From Trochalopteron elliotii (lineage: Eukaryota > Chordata > Aves > Passeriformes > Leiothrichidae): 64,000 nucleotides of DNA. The stretch is taken from assembly GCA_024734555.1 (NCBI GenBank), contig JANPWX010019930.1, forward strand, positions 473,198 to 537,197, read 5' to 3'. The translations under genes and the position numbers were made by a program. Position 1 is the first letter of the stretch; each line of letters opens with the position of its first letter. Under the pieces are notes generated by a model. It worked only from the letters and a program-made list of their open reading frames with translations, was not told the origin of the DNA and searched no databases. This document shows, piece after piece, positions 38,731 through 51,537 of this stretch.

Positions 38731-38752
38731 TTGTGTGTGTATGTGTGTGTGT
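38731..38752. repeat. (TG)n microsatellite
   Basis: About eleven TG units with one ATG interruption, directly after a T-rich pyrimidine tract (38690-38730). Confidence 0.9.
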
Positions 38753-40131
38753 TTCCTGTTTCTTTTGTTTTTTATCTTTTTATATCACTTTTCTCAGGAT
38801 GGTAATGGAACTGAAGAAAAAATAGCCCTTAAATATACATGAAAATTCCTAACAGTCTTGTGGTGATGTAAAAAGCAATTTTGGTCTAGTAAGGACAAGA
38901 TTATTCTGCAGTAAAATTGAACATTTTGTCCTTCTGTGTATGAACATTATGTCTTTCTATGCTTATATGCCATGTATGTATAAAAGCATCATTATATTCC
39001 CTTCAAACTGAAATACTGGAGGCTAAATATTTCTATGTTCCAGACTGAAGCAGCTAAAAATATTTCTGCTAGACCTGCTTTTCTGCTTCTATAAGATTCC
39101 CAGATCATTTCTTTTATTCGGAAATATGTATAGAGCTTTATAGATTTTTAAAGAGGGTTTCAGCTAAATGAAATCACTGAATTGTAAATTATGTGTAAAA
39201 TGAGGAAATCTATACTCTTTCCCAAAATTTCCTTGAAAGAGTTTGAGCCAAGTAGAAGAGATGACTGAATGAGCACCACAGCAGTTTAAAATCATTCCTT
39301 TATGCTTGGAAAATACTCTGCCCTGAAAAATAGATGGGAAATTGAAAGAATATAGACACACACCAGTGAGACGAAGCTGTGAAAATGACTATATTCTCAG
39401 CTTACTAAACAAGCAAGAAGAATTCACTGTAGACATAATTACATTATTTCTTTTTCTGAGTCAAATTCAAATCCTGAAATAAATTAGCCTCAAATATATT
39501 TTGTTTAAAAAAAACCCCTCAGTTTACAAATAATATCTATATTCATAAATCTTTCCAGAAATGGGAAAAAATATAGTAAGTTAGCTTTCCTCAGTTTAAG
39601 AGAGAATTTTCTTATCGTTCCACATAATTTCATGTTTTCATTATAGAATATGATTAAAGTCTTTTATCTGAAATCATTATGTATTAGCAGCTATACTGAA
39701 GAGTGATCAAAAGTGTGGTGGACAAAAAACCCCCTGAACAATAGAGTTCTGTGGTTTGGAGAATATTAATAGATAGCAGCTCAGATCTAGAGTTCTTTCT
39801 CCTGGCAAAGACAAGGAAAGATCATGACGATATTTTTGCCAACAGTTCTGTGTTGTACAGCATAATGATCAGATCACTTAGTGCTTAACCTTTTTTCTTC
39901 TAAAATAACTGCTCCCTCATAGCTGGAGAGACAGCAGAAACCTGTCCTCGAAACCCCTTTGCACTGTCCTCCTCTTCACAGTGAATCAGATTTCTTCATC
40001 TTTCTTCAATTGAAGACTATTGCCTGTGTCTTTTATTGCATCCCTTGTCATCCACTTTTTAATTAATACCTTGCCCAGGTGTCCTTTAAATGCAATGCTA
40101 CAAATTTTGTCTTATTTTCCAGGAAGACTGG

Positions 40132-40148
40132 CACACACACACACACAC
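40132..40148. repeat. (CA)n microsatellite
   Basis: About eight uninterrupted CA units. Confidence 0.9.
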
Positions 40149-41550
40149 TCTCATATTAAGAAACCATACTCTTCCACTCACTACTGCTAAATTTTTTTTT
40201 TTAAATTTATGCTATTCTCTTTTACGTTGTGCTCATTGAGATTATCGGTTGAAAAATTCATGGTGTCTTCTTCAATTTCTGATTATTAAGGCCTTACAAT
40301 TCAGTTTTAATTGGTTCTTATAAAAATTCAGAATGGAAAAAGTATCCCTTAAAATGCCTTATCCTGTGTAAACTTAATGATGTTAATTAGCTCACTTTAG
40401 TATGAATTCTCCATATCGCTATCACCTTCCCTTTTTCAAGAATATGGATTGAATTATGATCATCATATTAATGATGCCTGACTGGTATTGAATTTTGTTG
40501 GCTCTATCTTGTTATCCTCATGCACTCTGTGGCAGAATTCAAGGAGAATCACGTCGTCAAACTGCACAGTGGTTTTTTTTTTAAAGTGACTCAAGGCAAG
40601 AATATTAAAAATCATTCATTAGTGTTTCTCTTTTTATATTTGTGAAGAATACCTTCAAATGAAATCTTTCCATGAAATCTGCCAGTGAAATTGTAAACCT
40701 GGCAGGCATTGGTTTCTTCAGCTTTGAATTTGAAGATTGGAATTGGAAGTTGGTCTCAGTCGTGATGGATGCAGTTTTCACCTCCCGTTCTACTTTGATT
40801 TTCTGCAACAACCTGACTGGATTTGGAAGGGCTTCTGATGAAAACTTACAGAAATTCTACTCATTATGAGGTATTGTAAAGATTGAAATTTGAAACACTG
40901 AATATTGACAGCTAGTACGCTTTTGGAGATTGATGGCTACCAACGTGTGTCTGTTTGTTTTTATTAAGCTTTCTTTTCTTGTTAGTTTTAAATCCACGAT
41001 ACAGATTGATACCCATACAGATACATAGATTAAAAGAGCTAAAATGAAAGTCACAAACCAAAACTAAATAAGAAATCATGAAAATTCCACTTTGTTTTTC
41101 TTTCAGTTTTTGGAAACTTAATGGGATTAGAATGCTGATTTACTATCTCATTGCATTTTGATTGTGCTATTCCTCTGCTTTATATCAATCAGAACTTTGA
41201 AAAATAAAATGTATTGAAGGATTATACTGATTTCTCAATCAGAGGTACATTTCTAAAGAGTACAAATGTGATAGAATCTGATCTTTCCTGAAGACAAGGT
41301 TAATCAAGGAAACTGTGATTGGTTCAGCAGAGGTAAAAATTACCTCTGTAATTTTTTTTTATCTCCTATAGGAGCAAGAAAACATTGGCAGAAGCACTTT
41401 TGTTTAAATTATTTTATTAGTCAAATTATTTTTCCATTTGAATTTTGCTAAAACACTGTTTTTCTCAGAGAACAGAAGTTATGCTTCATGTCACTGAGAT
41501 GATAGGTGGTGTGACAAAAAACATCAATATTCTGAGCAGTGGGACATGTT

Positions 41551-41707
41551 TCTCAGAGAGATGTGGATCCTCCATCCTTGGAGTTATTCCAAAAACTCTT
41601 GGGATGTGGTCCTGGTCAGGGCCTGGCCTGCTACAGGTCTCCAGCAAGATGGTTGGACAAAATGTCTTCTATAGAGACTTTCAATTCCCAAACATTGTGA
41701 TTTCTGG
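41551..41707 (+). mobile_element. Old CR1 LINE 3' fragment
   Basis: Diverged but still in CR1 order: an 'agatgtggatcctccatcct' block, a 'tggtcagggcctggcctgct' block, then 'ggttggacaaaatgtcttct' and the tail 'tttcaattcccaaac' followed by attgtgatttctg, a decayed octamer end. The divergence from the canonical 3' end suggests an older insertion than the other copies. Confidence 0.7.
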
Positions 41708-42329
41708 TGTATTAGGTGCTAAAATTTAATGGTTCTCTAGTTCGGAGTGTTTTGGCTTTATGGCCCTTAGTTATTAGTCCTGCTTTCCCTTGGTAATTTT
41801 CCTAGGTGTGATTAATTTCAGTATTTTCATTTTTCAAAACCTGAGCCATTAAATCAGTTTATTTTCAAAGTACTTTCAGTCCTAATGTCACCACAAACCC
41901 TCATCAGCCACAAAATGTGATTGATGAAGTCATACCCATGCTGTTGTTTTGCTGTCTGATCATAACACCTTTGTCATGGAATTATGATCTGAACACGGTG
42001 TAACTGTTGATGACACAGTGTCACAGCCAGGACATGGGATATTTTATCAAAAAGTGGCTCAAAACAGCCTTCTGTGAGAAAGTTTACATGGAATAAAAGC
42101 CAATTTTTGCAGACTCCCTTCTGCTAGTAAGGTCTGCTGCCCCAGTTTTGGATATTGGTATGTGCCAGTGATGGAGGTACACACCTTACACACCACCCCA
42201 GATGAAACGTTCACTATCCAAGAGAAATTTGAAAGGTAGGAATTTCCAGCCCTTTAAGCCTAGCTCTGAGATTCTGCGATGTATAAAGGAAAAATAATAT
42301 TTAATGTTGGGGTTTTGTACCACATTAAA

Positions 42330-42402
42330 GAATAAAATAGATGTAGGTTAAACATTAGGAAGAAATTCTTCCCTGTGAGGATGTTGAGGATCTGGAACAG
42401 GT
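42330..42402 (+). mobile_element. Short CR1 LINE internal 3'-UTR fragment
   Basis: Contains 'aaacattaggaagaaattct' followed by 'tccctgtgaggatgttgagg' and 'tctggaacagg', a recognisable CR1 segment that normally lies about 200-250 bases before the 3' end. Both ends are lost, so this is a relic. Confidence 0.75.
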
Positions 42403-45400
42403 GATTATTCACATTTTATATATTAGAATTAGAATTAAAAGAGTAGTAGTATATTAGAATTAAAAGAGTAGTAGTATTTGAGAGTAGTCTTTGAGAAGTA
42501 GCTATTTATAAATTAAATTAATTAGAAAAAAAATAATACTTTCCTCTAAAAATGTTTTTAAACCTAATTGATAAGTGGCTGACCTTTTACTTTGTATGGG
42601 ATTTTGTTACAACTTAATTAGCAATAATGGCTCATTGTACTTAAAGTGAGGAACATGATATTTAGTTTGAACGTCCTTTTTTAAGTGTTAATAACTGCAG
42701 ACAATAAAATGCTTGAAAAAGTATAATTTTACTGTAGTGATAAAAATATATGATTGTCCTTTTAAAAAAGCAAGCTTCCTGGTTAGAGGGGAGAGTACAA
42801 GAGAATTTGAATTGCAACTTACAAAACTGAAGAATTCTTTTTAATGTATTGTTCTCAGCTCTAGAGGTATATTCCTGCAGTGCAGACACACCAACCTTTG
42901 CTTGCAGTTGAAGTCTCACTGAACTCAGAAGTGTTAGGTACTCCTTCATGAAAGATATGACTTCTTTACCACTTTCAGGGTTTTTAAAAAAATATTATTA
43001 TTTAGGTTTTTATTATTAATACTTTTTTCTGTTATTGCCAGACAAAAAGGAACTTCTAAACTGCATTCAGGCTCATAATGTGCCATTTGAAAAGCAAATG
43101 TTTGCTTTTAATTTTTAAGCACATGCTGACGGGGAAAAGAAAAAAAAAATAGAGTGATGGAAAAATACAATTTCAGGCCCTCTGAGCATAATAGTTGAGA
43201 GATATGTGCACACTTTATCCAAATATGCATTTTGGTGTTCAGATGTCAGCAGACTTCTCTGGAATGAGATGTCACTGTGTTCAACTTCAGCCCCCTACAC
43301 ATAAAATCTTAAATACCACTATAGTCATTGGGCCAGTGTTCTCATAATTTTGTAACACACTTTAGAGACTTAGAGATTTATATATGAGTAATATGGCCAC
43401 TCTCTATGAAGTTTATTTATATTTATTTTTATTTTAAGTTAAAAAAAAATCTGCAATTCACTCTGAAACAAAACTTTGACAAATAACTGCATTGTGCTCA
43501 TTTATCAGGAATGCATCTGGGTGTCACTGAACTACTGGTGAGAAGTAGCTGTTTCTCTCCATCTGAAAAAAATTGTGTTCTATTAATGTCAAAAAATGAA
43601 AAAAAGAGAAAAAATAGGCTTTTTTTCCATGGAAATCACAAGATTTGAAGCGGATTTTACGTTGTCTTATAAGTTAAATTTAGAGGATGGTTAGAAATTT
43701 TTTTCTCTTCCTTAGAGCTGGAGATCACCTGCTGGAATCCTCTTACTGCTCATAGTTAGTAATAATACTCATAATTAGTAGTAATTTGCAATAGGTAACT
43801 ATTATTTCTCATTAGTTCTTTGTCATTGCTTGGTACTACTGACATTGACAACAGTTCCATTAGTTCAGTTTGCATTCCTCAGTCTGGGGCTGCTCTTTTC
43901 CATATTTCTCCCTCTCTTTCCCCAAAATCTACTTCAAAATGTCAGCCACTGGGGTTGAAAGAGAAATAACTAAGTAAACATTTTAATGACCAATCTTGTG
44001 GCTTTATATTTCTATTATTTATAGTTATAGTTACAGTTACAGCTATATTTATATTATTAATATTTTTATTTTTATGCAGGTCCTTCCACTGCTCCATTGC
44101 TGTTGATACATGCAAATCTAGGATAATATGCAAGCAAGAAAGAGAAACGCACATTTATGGAGTTACAGTGAACTTCATGATTTTTTTTTTAATTAAAGAG
44201 TTTGCTTTTTCCAGCCAAAGAGGAAGAATATGAGCACAACAATTGCAGTCTGTGAGGGAGTGTCCAGAATAGCAGAAAAAAATGCTGCAGTGGCTAAAAA
44301 CACTTCCATTTTCTCCAGGCTTATGACTAAACTACAGCAAAACACACATTGCTTGGATATGTCCCAGAGTTAGAGGCCAAGATAAACCCATTTAAACACA
44401 CAGTTCAGAGTCTCTCAGCCAAACTGATGCTCTGCATGCTCAGTAAAGGACTATTTTTTGGCTCTGCAATATGGGAGAATGTATTAAAGTCTGGTTCTTG
44501 AGAAATAACTGGCAATTTTAATTGTTTTATTCAAATATCTACAACCCATAGTTTTTTTTCCCAGAGTTTTTGTTTTAGACATTTTGGTTTTAGGTTTCTG
44601 TGACATTTCCAATGTACAGCAGATGCAAAGTCTGGAGATGAAAAAGGGTACAAATTCCAAACCAAAAAGAACTCCCTTGGAGTGAAATGCATGTGGAAAG
44701 TAAATCCATGTAAATAATAGATAAATATGCATAAATGAAATTCAGCTTCCATTTCAAGCAACTGCTTTGCCATGCTTATCTTCTCCAAATTAAGAAAAAA
44801 TAAGCTTTATAATAAAATTTTTGGAATTCATAGTGTCAGTTTACATGTCCACATACTTACAGTGGGTAATCTGAACTAGTTATGTGTTCTTGTTTAGCAC
44901 TGATGCATGAGGACTGAGTGAAGTACAAATAACAGTAAAAAGATGAAAAAGAATTTTAAAAAGGAAGACATTTATAAAATCTTTATGATCACAAATATTT
45001 AATTTATTGTAAAAACATTATTTAATTCCATTCATAAAAATATTATACTGTATTGAAGGTCTATTCTTATTAACATATGCCCGAACTGAATTTCAAACAG
45101 CAGTGCTGGAAGAGAAGAATGAGTTAGTCCCATTATAGGATTAAACTGACATTATCAGTCAAATGAGCAGAATTTGTATTAACAATTTATTTTGTTTTTT
45201 AGATATAACCAGTATACAAAAATGGGAAGGGACTCAGCCAAATAACGTTCTGTGCAACTGAAGTGAAGGAAATTAAACTGAGTCATTGACGTTTGGGTTT
45301 TTTGATAGTTTTCACAGAACTCACCTAATTAGTCAGGGAGCTCAGCTATGTCTCAGATGCCCAGCTTTCATCAAAGAAGAGGGATCTACCAGAAAGGTCA

Positions 45401-47799
45401 TTGGCTAAATTGAGTCTTTGGGTCGTGGGCTGCTTTGCTGTTGCTCTTTGCAGTCTGAACTTTGTAAATCTTGCCTTGAGCAGCAGTTTGCAATTCCTGT
45501 AAACCATTTATGAGCGTGTTCAAATGTCAGCCTTCCCAGGAAACTGCGTGGGCACAAGTGGGTGTGTGAGAGGAGGCATTGAAACAAAATCCTTGCTCTC
45601 ACAAGTGGGTCTTTGGTCAACAGTTTTCATCAGATTTTGTGTTTTGACTAACTTGTTTTTATGGAGAAGCAGTCTGTTTAACTTTCTCAGTGACTCCGGG
45701 TGTTTCAAAGATGGACATCTCTGTACCCATAGTGCCTTAAGGCAGAGAGATGAGCACTCAGGAAATGGGGGTCTGTTTTGTGCTCCCCTACAACAGCGTC
45801 CTTCCAAATTGTGGCTGTGTGTTCCTGAGAAACTGCTATTCTTCTCACTTTTCACTTCTTAGGAATCCAATTATTTGGTCCTTTGAAACAGCAGTGCTGA
45901 CAGAAGGAAAATGCTTCTAGATATTTATTTCTGGGTAACTGACTCCCCAAAAAATGCAAAGCTAGTAATGCAAACCGAGTCCGAAAAGCTTCACAGGTTT
46001 ACCCACAAAGGTTCCACCTCCTCTCCCTTTCAAAAAGGCAAAACAATCTGAACAGCTCAGAATCAATTTTGACAGAGAAGCTGCCTTTCCACATAGCTGC
46101 TCCTGAAGAAATTTGGAGTTAACCAACTCTTTACAGGTCAAAGCTTGGGCTGATAGACTGAGCACTGGGAATACAACACTGCCTGCTTTGCAGTGGTACC
46201 TTGCTGCCACTTTGCTGTGTGAAGACAGGCAAAGCACACCACAATTCCAGCCCCAGAGCACTCACCTGCAGCCTCCCATGTGCCATAAAAAATAAGAGAA
46301 GGGAAGCCCTCAAGAAGAGGATAAATAAAGGGACAAAGATATCACATTTTCCTCTTCTTCCCTAGCACAGCACATGATGAACCGAAAGCCAAGTTCACTC
46401 AGTCAAATGTATGAGTAATGCCACACAAAACAACCTTGTCAAAGAATGGGAAATTGAAACATCGTATCACAGATTTAATCACTGAATCCAAGAAATTATT
46501 TGAATACTTCATTCTCTGCAAGACTCTGTCCCTGATCGTTATCCCAACAAGAGATGATGCTGAAAACTTATTTCTTCAATACCAAAAACAAGAGGTTCCT
46601 GAACATGTAACTACTTTTCTGTGCTTAACTGGACTATGATTAAATCTTTATGCTCTGTTAAACAGTGAACAAATCTCTTCATGTCTTTTAAGGGAATTCT
46701 ACATCAGAAAAGGTATTAAAGAGATGGAGCTGCATGGTTGGGAAGTAACATAAAAAGATGAGTAATGTCTTTCTGGCGTATGAAAATATTGGCATTTAAA
46801 ACATAAATTGCATTATATTGTAAAAATCAATCAAACTATGTCTATATTTCATGTATGAGAATGTTACCAAATTTGTACATAAATCCCTATTTTTTGTATA
46901 ATTTTTCTTACAAAGCCAATAGCTCATGTAAATGGTGGTTTTGTGCTAATTCTGGTTGTTGGCATAATTTCAGTTTCCCCTTATCTCAGTCAACCTTAAT
47001 TTGACATACAAACTACTGAGAGCAGAAATTCTTAATTATCAGTATGCTAACTTCAAATTAGAAGCGCATCATGAAGAAGTGTTACAATCATCCTTTACAC
47101 AACTCACTTCGTAATACAAATTTAATTCTTCCAGAAAGCTGAAAAAATGTGACATTAGCCATTTAGGATGGTGGATATTTGTTAAAAATCTGAGAGTGAT
47201 ATGTTTTTATGATTTTTACTTAACAATAATTTATAATGAATTCTCTCCAACATTCATGATGGAAAAAGTAACTCTTCCTTCATTCTTTATGAACAGCTAC
47301 TCCTGCAGGATATCTGAAGATATTTTTTCAGCAGCATTTTATGCTTTTAACTAATAATCTTAGAAAGCACATATGATGCATGTTTTTATAACATTGCAAA
47401 TCTGTTCATATTTCTAAGGCCAAATCCTACACTCATACTGAATATACATAGATATCCCTGTGTAGACTAGTTGCTTCATTTATTCCACTTTTGATCTTTT
47501 TCATAAAAAACCACAAGCCTGTTAACAATTATGCCTTGTTTGTTAGGCTGAGAAGTGAAAAGAGCAAGAAGTAGCTGTGACAGAAGTAATTAACTTGATG
47601 CCTGGATATGATAGCCTCACACAAAGTGTCTGGACACATGCAAAGTGGCCTGGATGTTTCACCTGAATTTCTCCTGAGGCTGCTGTTGTGTTGTTGCTGA
47701 AAACTCACAAATTGTTCTCTTTTCAAAAAGTTTTCTCTGCAAAATCCAGCTGAATAAATTGGGGTATTTCAAAGATCATCTCAGGTTTTGAGACTATTA
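42403..47799. other. AT-rich single-copy stretch, no gene seen
   Basis: About 5.4 kb without a recognised transposon. The part from 45400 to 46320 is less AT-rich and carries several open frames of 60-112 codons on both strands, none with a recognisable domain. A small tandem duplication lies at 42428-42477. Confidence 0.5.
42428..42477. repeat. Two-copy 25-base tandem duplication
   Basis: A 25-base unit beginning attagaattaaaagagtag occurs at 42428-42452 and 42453-42477, apparently identical. It lies just downstream of the CR1 relic. Confidence 0.9.
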
Positions 47800-48230
47800 C
47801 AGAATCATTGAGGGACTGTTGCAGAATCACTGAGGTTGGAAAAGACCTCCAAGACCAACTTGTCCCCAGCCCAAAGCACTGAGTGCCACATCCAGCCTTC
47901 CCTGGACACCTCCAGGGATGGGGACTCCAAATCTCCCAGGGTGGCCCCTGCCAAGCCCTGACCACCCTTTCCATGGGGAAATTCCTGCTGATGTCCAACC
48001 TGAGCCTCCCCTGGCTCGGCCCAAGGGGTTTCCCTTTCCTCCTGTCCCTGTTTCTTGGGAGCAGAACCTGACCCTCCCAGCTGTCCCCTCCTGTCAGGGA
48101 GCTGTGCAAAGACAGAATGTCCCTCCTGAGCCTCCTTTTCTCCAGGCTCAGCCCCTTTCCCAGCTCCCTCAACCACTCCTGGGGCTCAGACCCTTCCCCG
48201 GCTATGTTGCTACCTCCATTCTGCAGCTCC
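47800..48230 (-). mobile_element. CR1 LINE 3' end, antisense
   Basis: Begins on the plus strand with two copies of an agaatca octamer (47800-47830) and 'gaggttggaaaagacctcca', the reverse of the CR1 terminus. It continues through 'ccatggggaaattcctgctg' and 'gctgtcccctcctgtcaggg'. It is the same subfamily as 51051-51505 and as the 3' half of 59537-60487. It is truncated near 48200-48230. Frames of 107-149 codons on either strand are within this non-coding tail. Confidence 0.95.
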
Positions 48231-50837
48231 GAATCAAATAAAAACTCCTTCTCCTTGTGAAAACTATGCCTGATAAGTCAGATGCAAAATTTATCTGAGG
48301 CTGAATTTTCTTCAGAATGGCAGAGTGTATGGAGCTGCAAATTACTTATGTCAGGCAATTCGTAACAAACTGAACAATGCAAAAGATTTCTTTTTTTATC
48401 GTGAGTTGCACATGTAATCCAGCTAAGATAAATGATTGTGTTTAGCTCAATGGATTCCTTGGCTATGGCTCACCAGCACTCCCAAGACTATTTATTGCAG
48501 CAGTTTAAAATATTATCCATTTTATAGTCTTCTAAATCATTTTCTTATCAGAAGATGGTCTCTGAATTGGAAAAAAATATTGCAATTGTATAGTTCATGA
48601 AAATGTCATTAGAAAATGCAGAGAATGGTGAAACTAGGAGCAGGAATGCTACATAACAATCCTCAAACTAACAAGTTTATAGACCCTGTGTGACAGTATT
48701 TACTGATGATAAGAGCTGACAGGTCCCCATGAGTTCACAGGGGATCAAGGGTGATCAGCAGTGACTGAAATTAAAATGCAGTTATTTTGCTGATTCTGAA
48801 AATCTTTGATTCCTTAAAAAAAAAAAAAGTTATTGTCCTTTCTTTCACTGAAGAAGATTCCCAATAAACATTTTTCACAATAAAAACATAACAGGGAATA
48901 CATGGGATAGATGTTCTCACTGAACCCCTAATAACGGCATAATATTCAGTAAGAAGAAAACTGTTTATTGTATTTTAGTTTTCAGTGCCATTTATCATTT
49001 TGTTAAAAAAATTGATAGGAAATAGGAGTGCTGTTGTAAGTGAAAATATGCTGCAATTTTTTAAAACTTCGACACACAAAAAAAATCAACTTTTTAATTT
49101 TCTTAGTTCCCTGCAATGTGCTGAAAGTTTTAGTAAGCTCTAAACTTCTCTCACAGACTCAAGGAAAAAAAATCTCGTATTTGTTGTTTTGTCAGAGACA
49201 GCTAATCGTATGTACTCATGGCTTTAATGGCTATTATTTGTTTTGGAATTACACAGAGAAATTTAAGTTTTATACAATCAATTTTCATTTCACATGAAAA
49301 TAGTTGTACTGAGTCTTTTAGGAGAAGAAAAAACCTCCACAAACAAATCAGCAGGTTGTTGGTTAACCAAATAACATATTTCTGCCTCTAAAAATGAAAT
49401 TTCATTTTAAAAGTGGATATTTCACATATCAGAAGTAAACATAAATGTGGTAATAACTCTTTTTAGCACTGTCTTCATAGGAGCTTTTTCATTGTGGAAT
49501 CAGTTTAAATATGTCAGATTCTAACATGTAACACTTAAAGTCTGTTTCTTTTCAGTAGTTATAGCAACCTGATTTATATAAAAATGAATACTAAAATAGG
49601 GTGAAATACTGGGTTTTTTTTTGTTGTTTTTGGAAGACTGCTGCACAGCTTTACTTTTAGAAATATTGAATCAGTAATCAGATATGTTGAGAAAAAATTC
49701 AGTTTTTCATAATTTGGAACTTAAGGCAGCAACGCAGAAAAAGAACAGGTATAAAGGGATGAGCTCAAAGTAAGTCCACAGCAACTTCAAATCTGAGACC
49801 TGCAAGCAGAGCAAAATAGAATATTCAAACAAAAATCTTCCAAATCCACTATTTATTTTCTCCAAGTACAGAATTTCTCTCATTCCTCCAGTACCTCACC
49901 CTTTCTCCTCTGCACACTAAAATCAGAGAAGCTGAAAAAACATAGAGAAACACCTCTCTTTTGAATTAGTTAAAATATTGGTTACAATCCAGTTTTTCTG
50001 TAGTTGTTGCTTCTGTAAATGTACTTAATACCCTTCATATTTTTACAACTCTTTTCAAAGCCAAATTTATTTCTCTGCAAAATTATGAGACTTTTCACTA
50101 GCAATTTTTCCATTCCTGTTTGAATTGCCTTAACTTTATAACTCATTTTTACCTATTAAGAGACCCCAAAAACTGTGTTTGGGGCTTGTATATTTTCATT
50201 TGTTGCTCTTCAATCATTTTTATTTTTATATAAAGAAAGATCTGACTCATAATCCTAGCGATTGCGCTGACATTCTGAGAGAGAAATCAATGAGTTACAA
50301 TGAAGGCAAATTACCCTTTATGTACATTTGTTGAACCCATCAGCCTCCTGAACAATTTTCCAGTTGTCCTAATGGGGTTGGAATAAAAGATTTCTGTGGC
50401 AAGAGTGAAAAGTTAGGACTGATAAATGTATTTTATCAGAAAAATACACGGAAAGGGAGAAAAAAAATAATCCTTAAATACAAGAAAGCAAATGTTTCCA
50501 TGACTTAGGATGCCTTTGTAGGTGTTGTAAAGACCTTGGACCCTGTCCAGGTGCCAGGATCAAGTCTTCTAGGATCTGGCAGCCTCACTGTGGTCTTGGA
50601 AAGCACACAAAAGGAGCTGTGACCCTCAAAACATCACAGTGCTCCTAATCTTGAAACAGAAAAGCAGAGGCGTCATACACCAACCTGTTCTACCCTGCAA
50701 AAATTCAAGGAATTTTAATAAGTATCACCACATGATCACCTCAGCCCTGAGAAAGGACAAAGTGAATGTCAGTGGCAGGTGCATGGGAGTGTGTTCACAC
50801 ATCCCACTCTAACTGCATTTTTTAATCTTAAATCGTA
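48231..50837. other. Single-copy stretch with one candidate conserved element
   Basis: No gene or transposon recognised. The segment 50240-50385 is repeat-free, keeps CpG sites (50259-50266) in an AT-rich setting, and has the look of conserved non-coding DNA, though this cannot be proven from the window alone. Confidence 0.45.
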
Positions 50838-50896
50838 CTCATACGATCACTTAGGTTGGAAAAAACCTTCAACCAGACCTTCATCCAGTCCAGCCT
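50838..50896 (-). mobile_element. CR1 LINE, extreme 3' tail only
   Basis: Contains cgatcacttaggttggaaaa and 'tcatccagtccagcctatga', the reverse of a CR1 3' terminus. It is only about 60 bases long and lies 155 bases before a longer antisense CR1 copy. Confidence 0.75.
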
Positions 50897-51050
50897 ATGA
50901 GTAAGTGTTTATGCAAGTGTGAAAGACCAGGTTCAGCTGGAAGAAGCTGGAATGCTGGTGGGTACAGAGGAAATACCAGTTTCCACCTTCCTCATCAGCT
51001 TTCCTTCTTTTCTCTTCAGTGCCTGCCCATTAGTATAATCCTAACATTAA

Positions 51051-51505
51051 AATCACAGAATCCTTTAGGTTGGAAAACACCTCTGAGACCAACCTGTACC
51101 CAATGTCTACCTTGTCAGCAGCACTGAGTGCCACATCCAGGCCTTCCTTGGATACCTCCAGGGATGAGGACTCCAAACCTCCCAGGGTGGCCCCTGCCAA
51201 GCCCTGACCACCCTTTCCATGGGGAAATTCCTGCTGATGTCCAACCTGAGCCTCCCCTGGCTCAGCCCAAGGTGGTTCCCTCTCTTCCTGTCCCTGTTCC
51301 CTGGGAGCCTGACCCCCCCCAGCTGTCCCCTCCTGTCAGGGAGCTGTACAAAGCCAGAATGTCCCTCTTGAGCCTCCTTTTCTCCAGGCTGACCTCCTTT
51401 CCCAGCTCCCTCAGCCATTCCTGGGGCTCCAGATCATTCCCCAGCTCCAGTCCCTTCTCTGGATATGCTCCAACCCCTCAACTTCCTGTCAGGAGGGGCC
51501 TTTTC
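51051..51505 (-). mobile_element. CR1 LINE 3' end, antisense
   Basis: Starts with aatcacagaatcctttaggttgg and continues in the same order as 47800-48230, including the 'ccatggggaaattcctgctg' and 'gctgtcccctcctgtcaggg' blocks. It extends further 5', to 'ccttctctggatatgctcca' and 'acttcctgtcaggag'. It lies directly beside the LTR that begins at 51538. The 166-codon plus frame 51128-51628 is a chance frame spanning CR1 and LTR. Confidence 0.95.
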
Positions 51506-51537
51506 CAGCTTTCCAGCTGCTCTGTTCCAGCCTGGAG

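Larger units (their letters stand above)
36850..41550. other. AT-rich single-copy stretch, no gene seen
   Basis: About 4.7 kb with only microsatellites recognised: (TA) near 37683-37704, (TG) at 38731-38752 and (CA) at 40132-40148. The region 40600-40870 is open on both strands for about 65 codons but shows no motif or splice context that would make it an exon. Confidence 0.55.

Noticed and set aside
40605..40869. Pair of opposing frames considered as a candidate exon
   Set aside because: Both strands are open by chance, there is no clear splice-site pair and no recognised peptide.
45405..46313. Cluster of 60-112-codon frames on both strands, considered as a possible old retrogene
   Set aside because: Frames overlap in opposite directions, none has a recognisable domain, and no poly(A) tail or target duplication was found.
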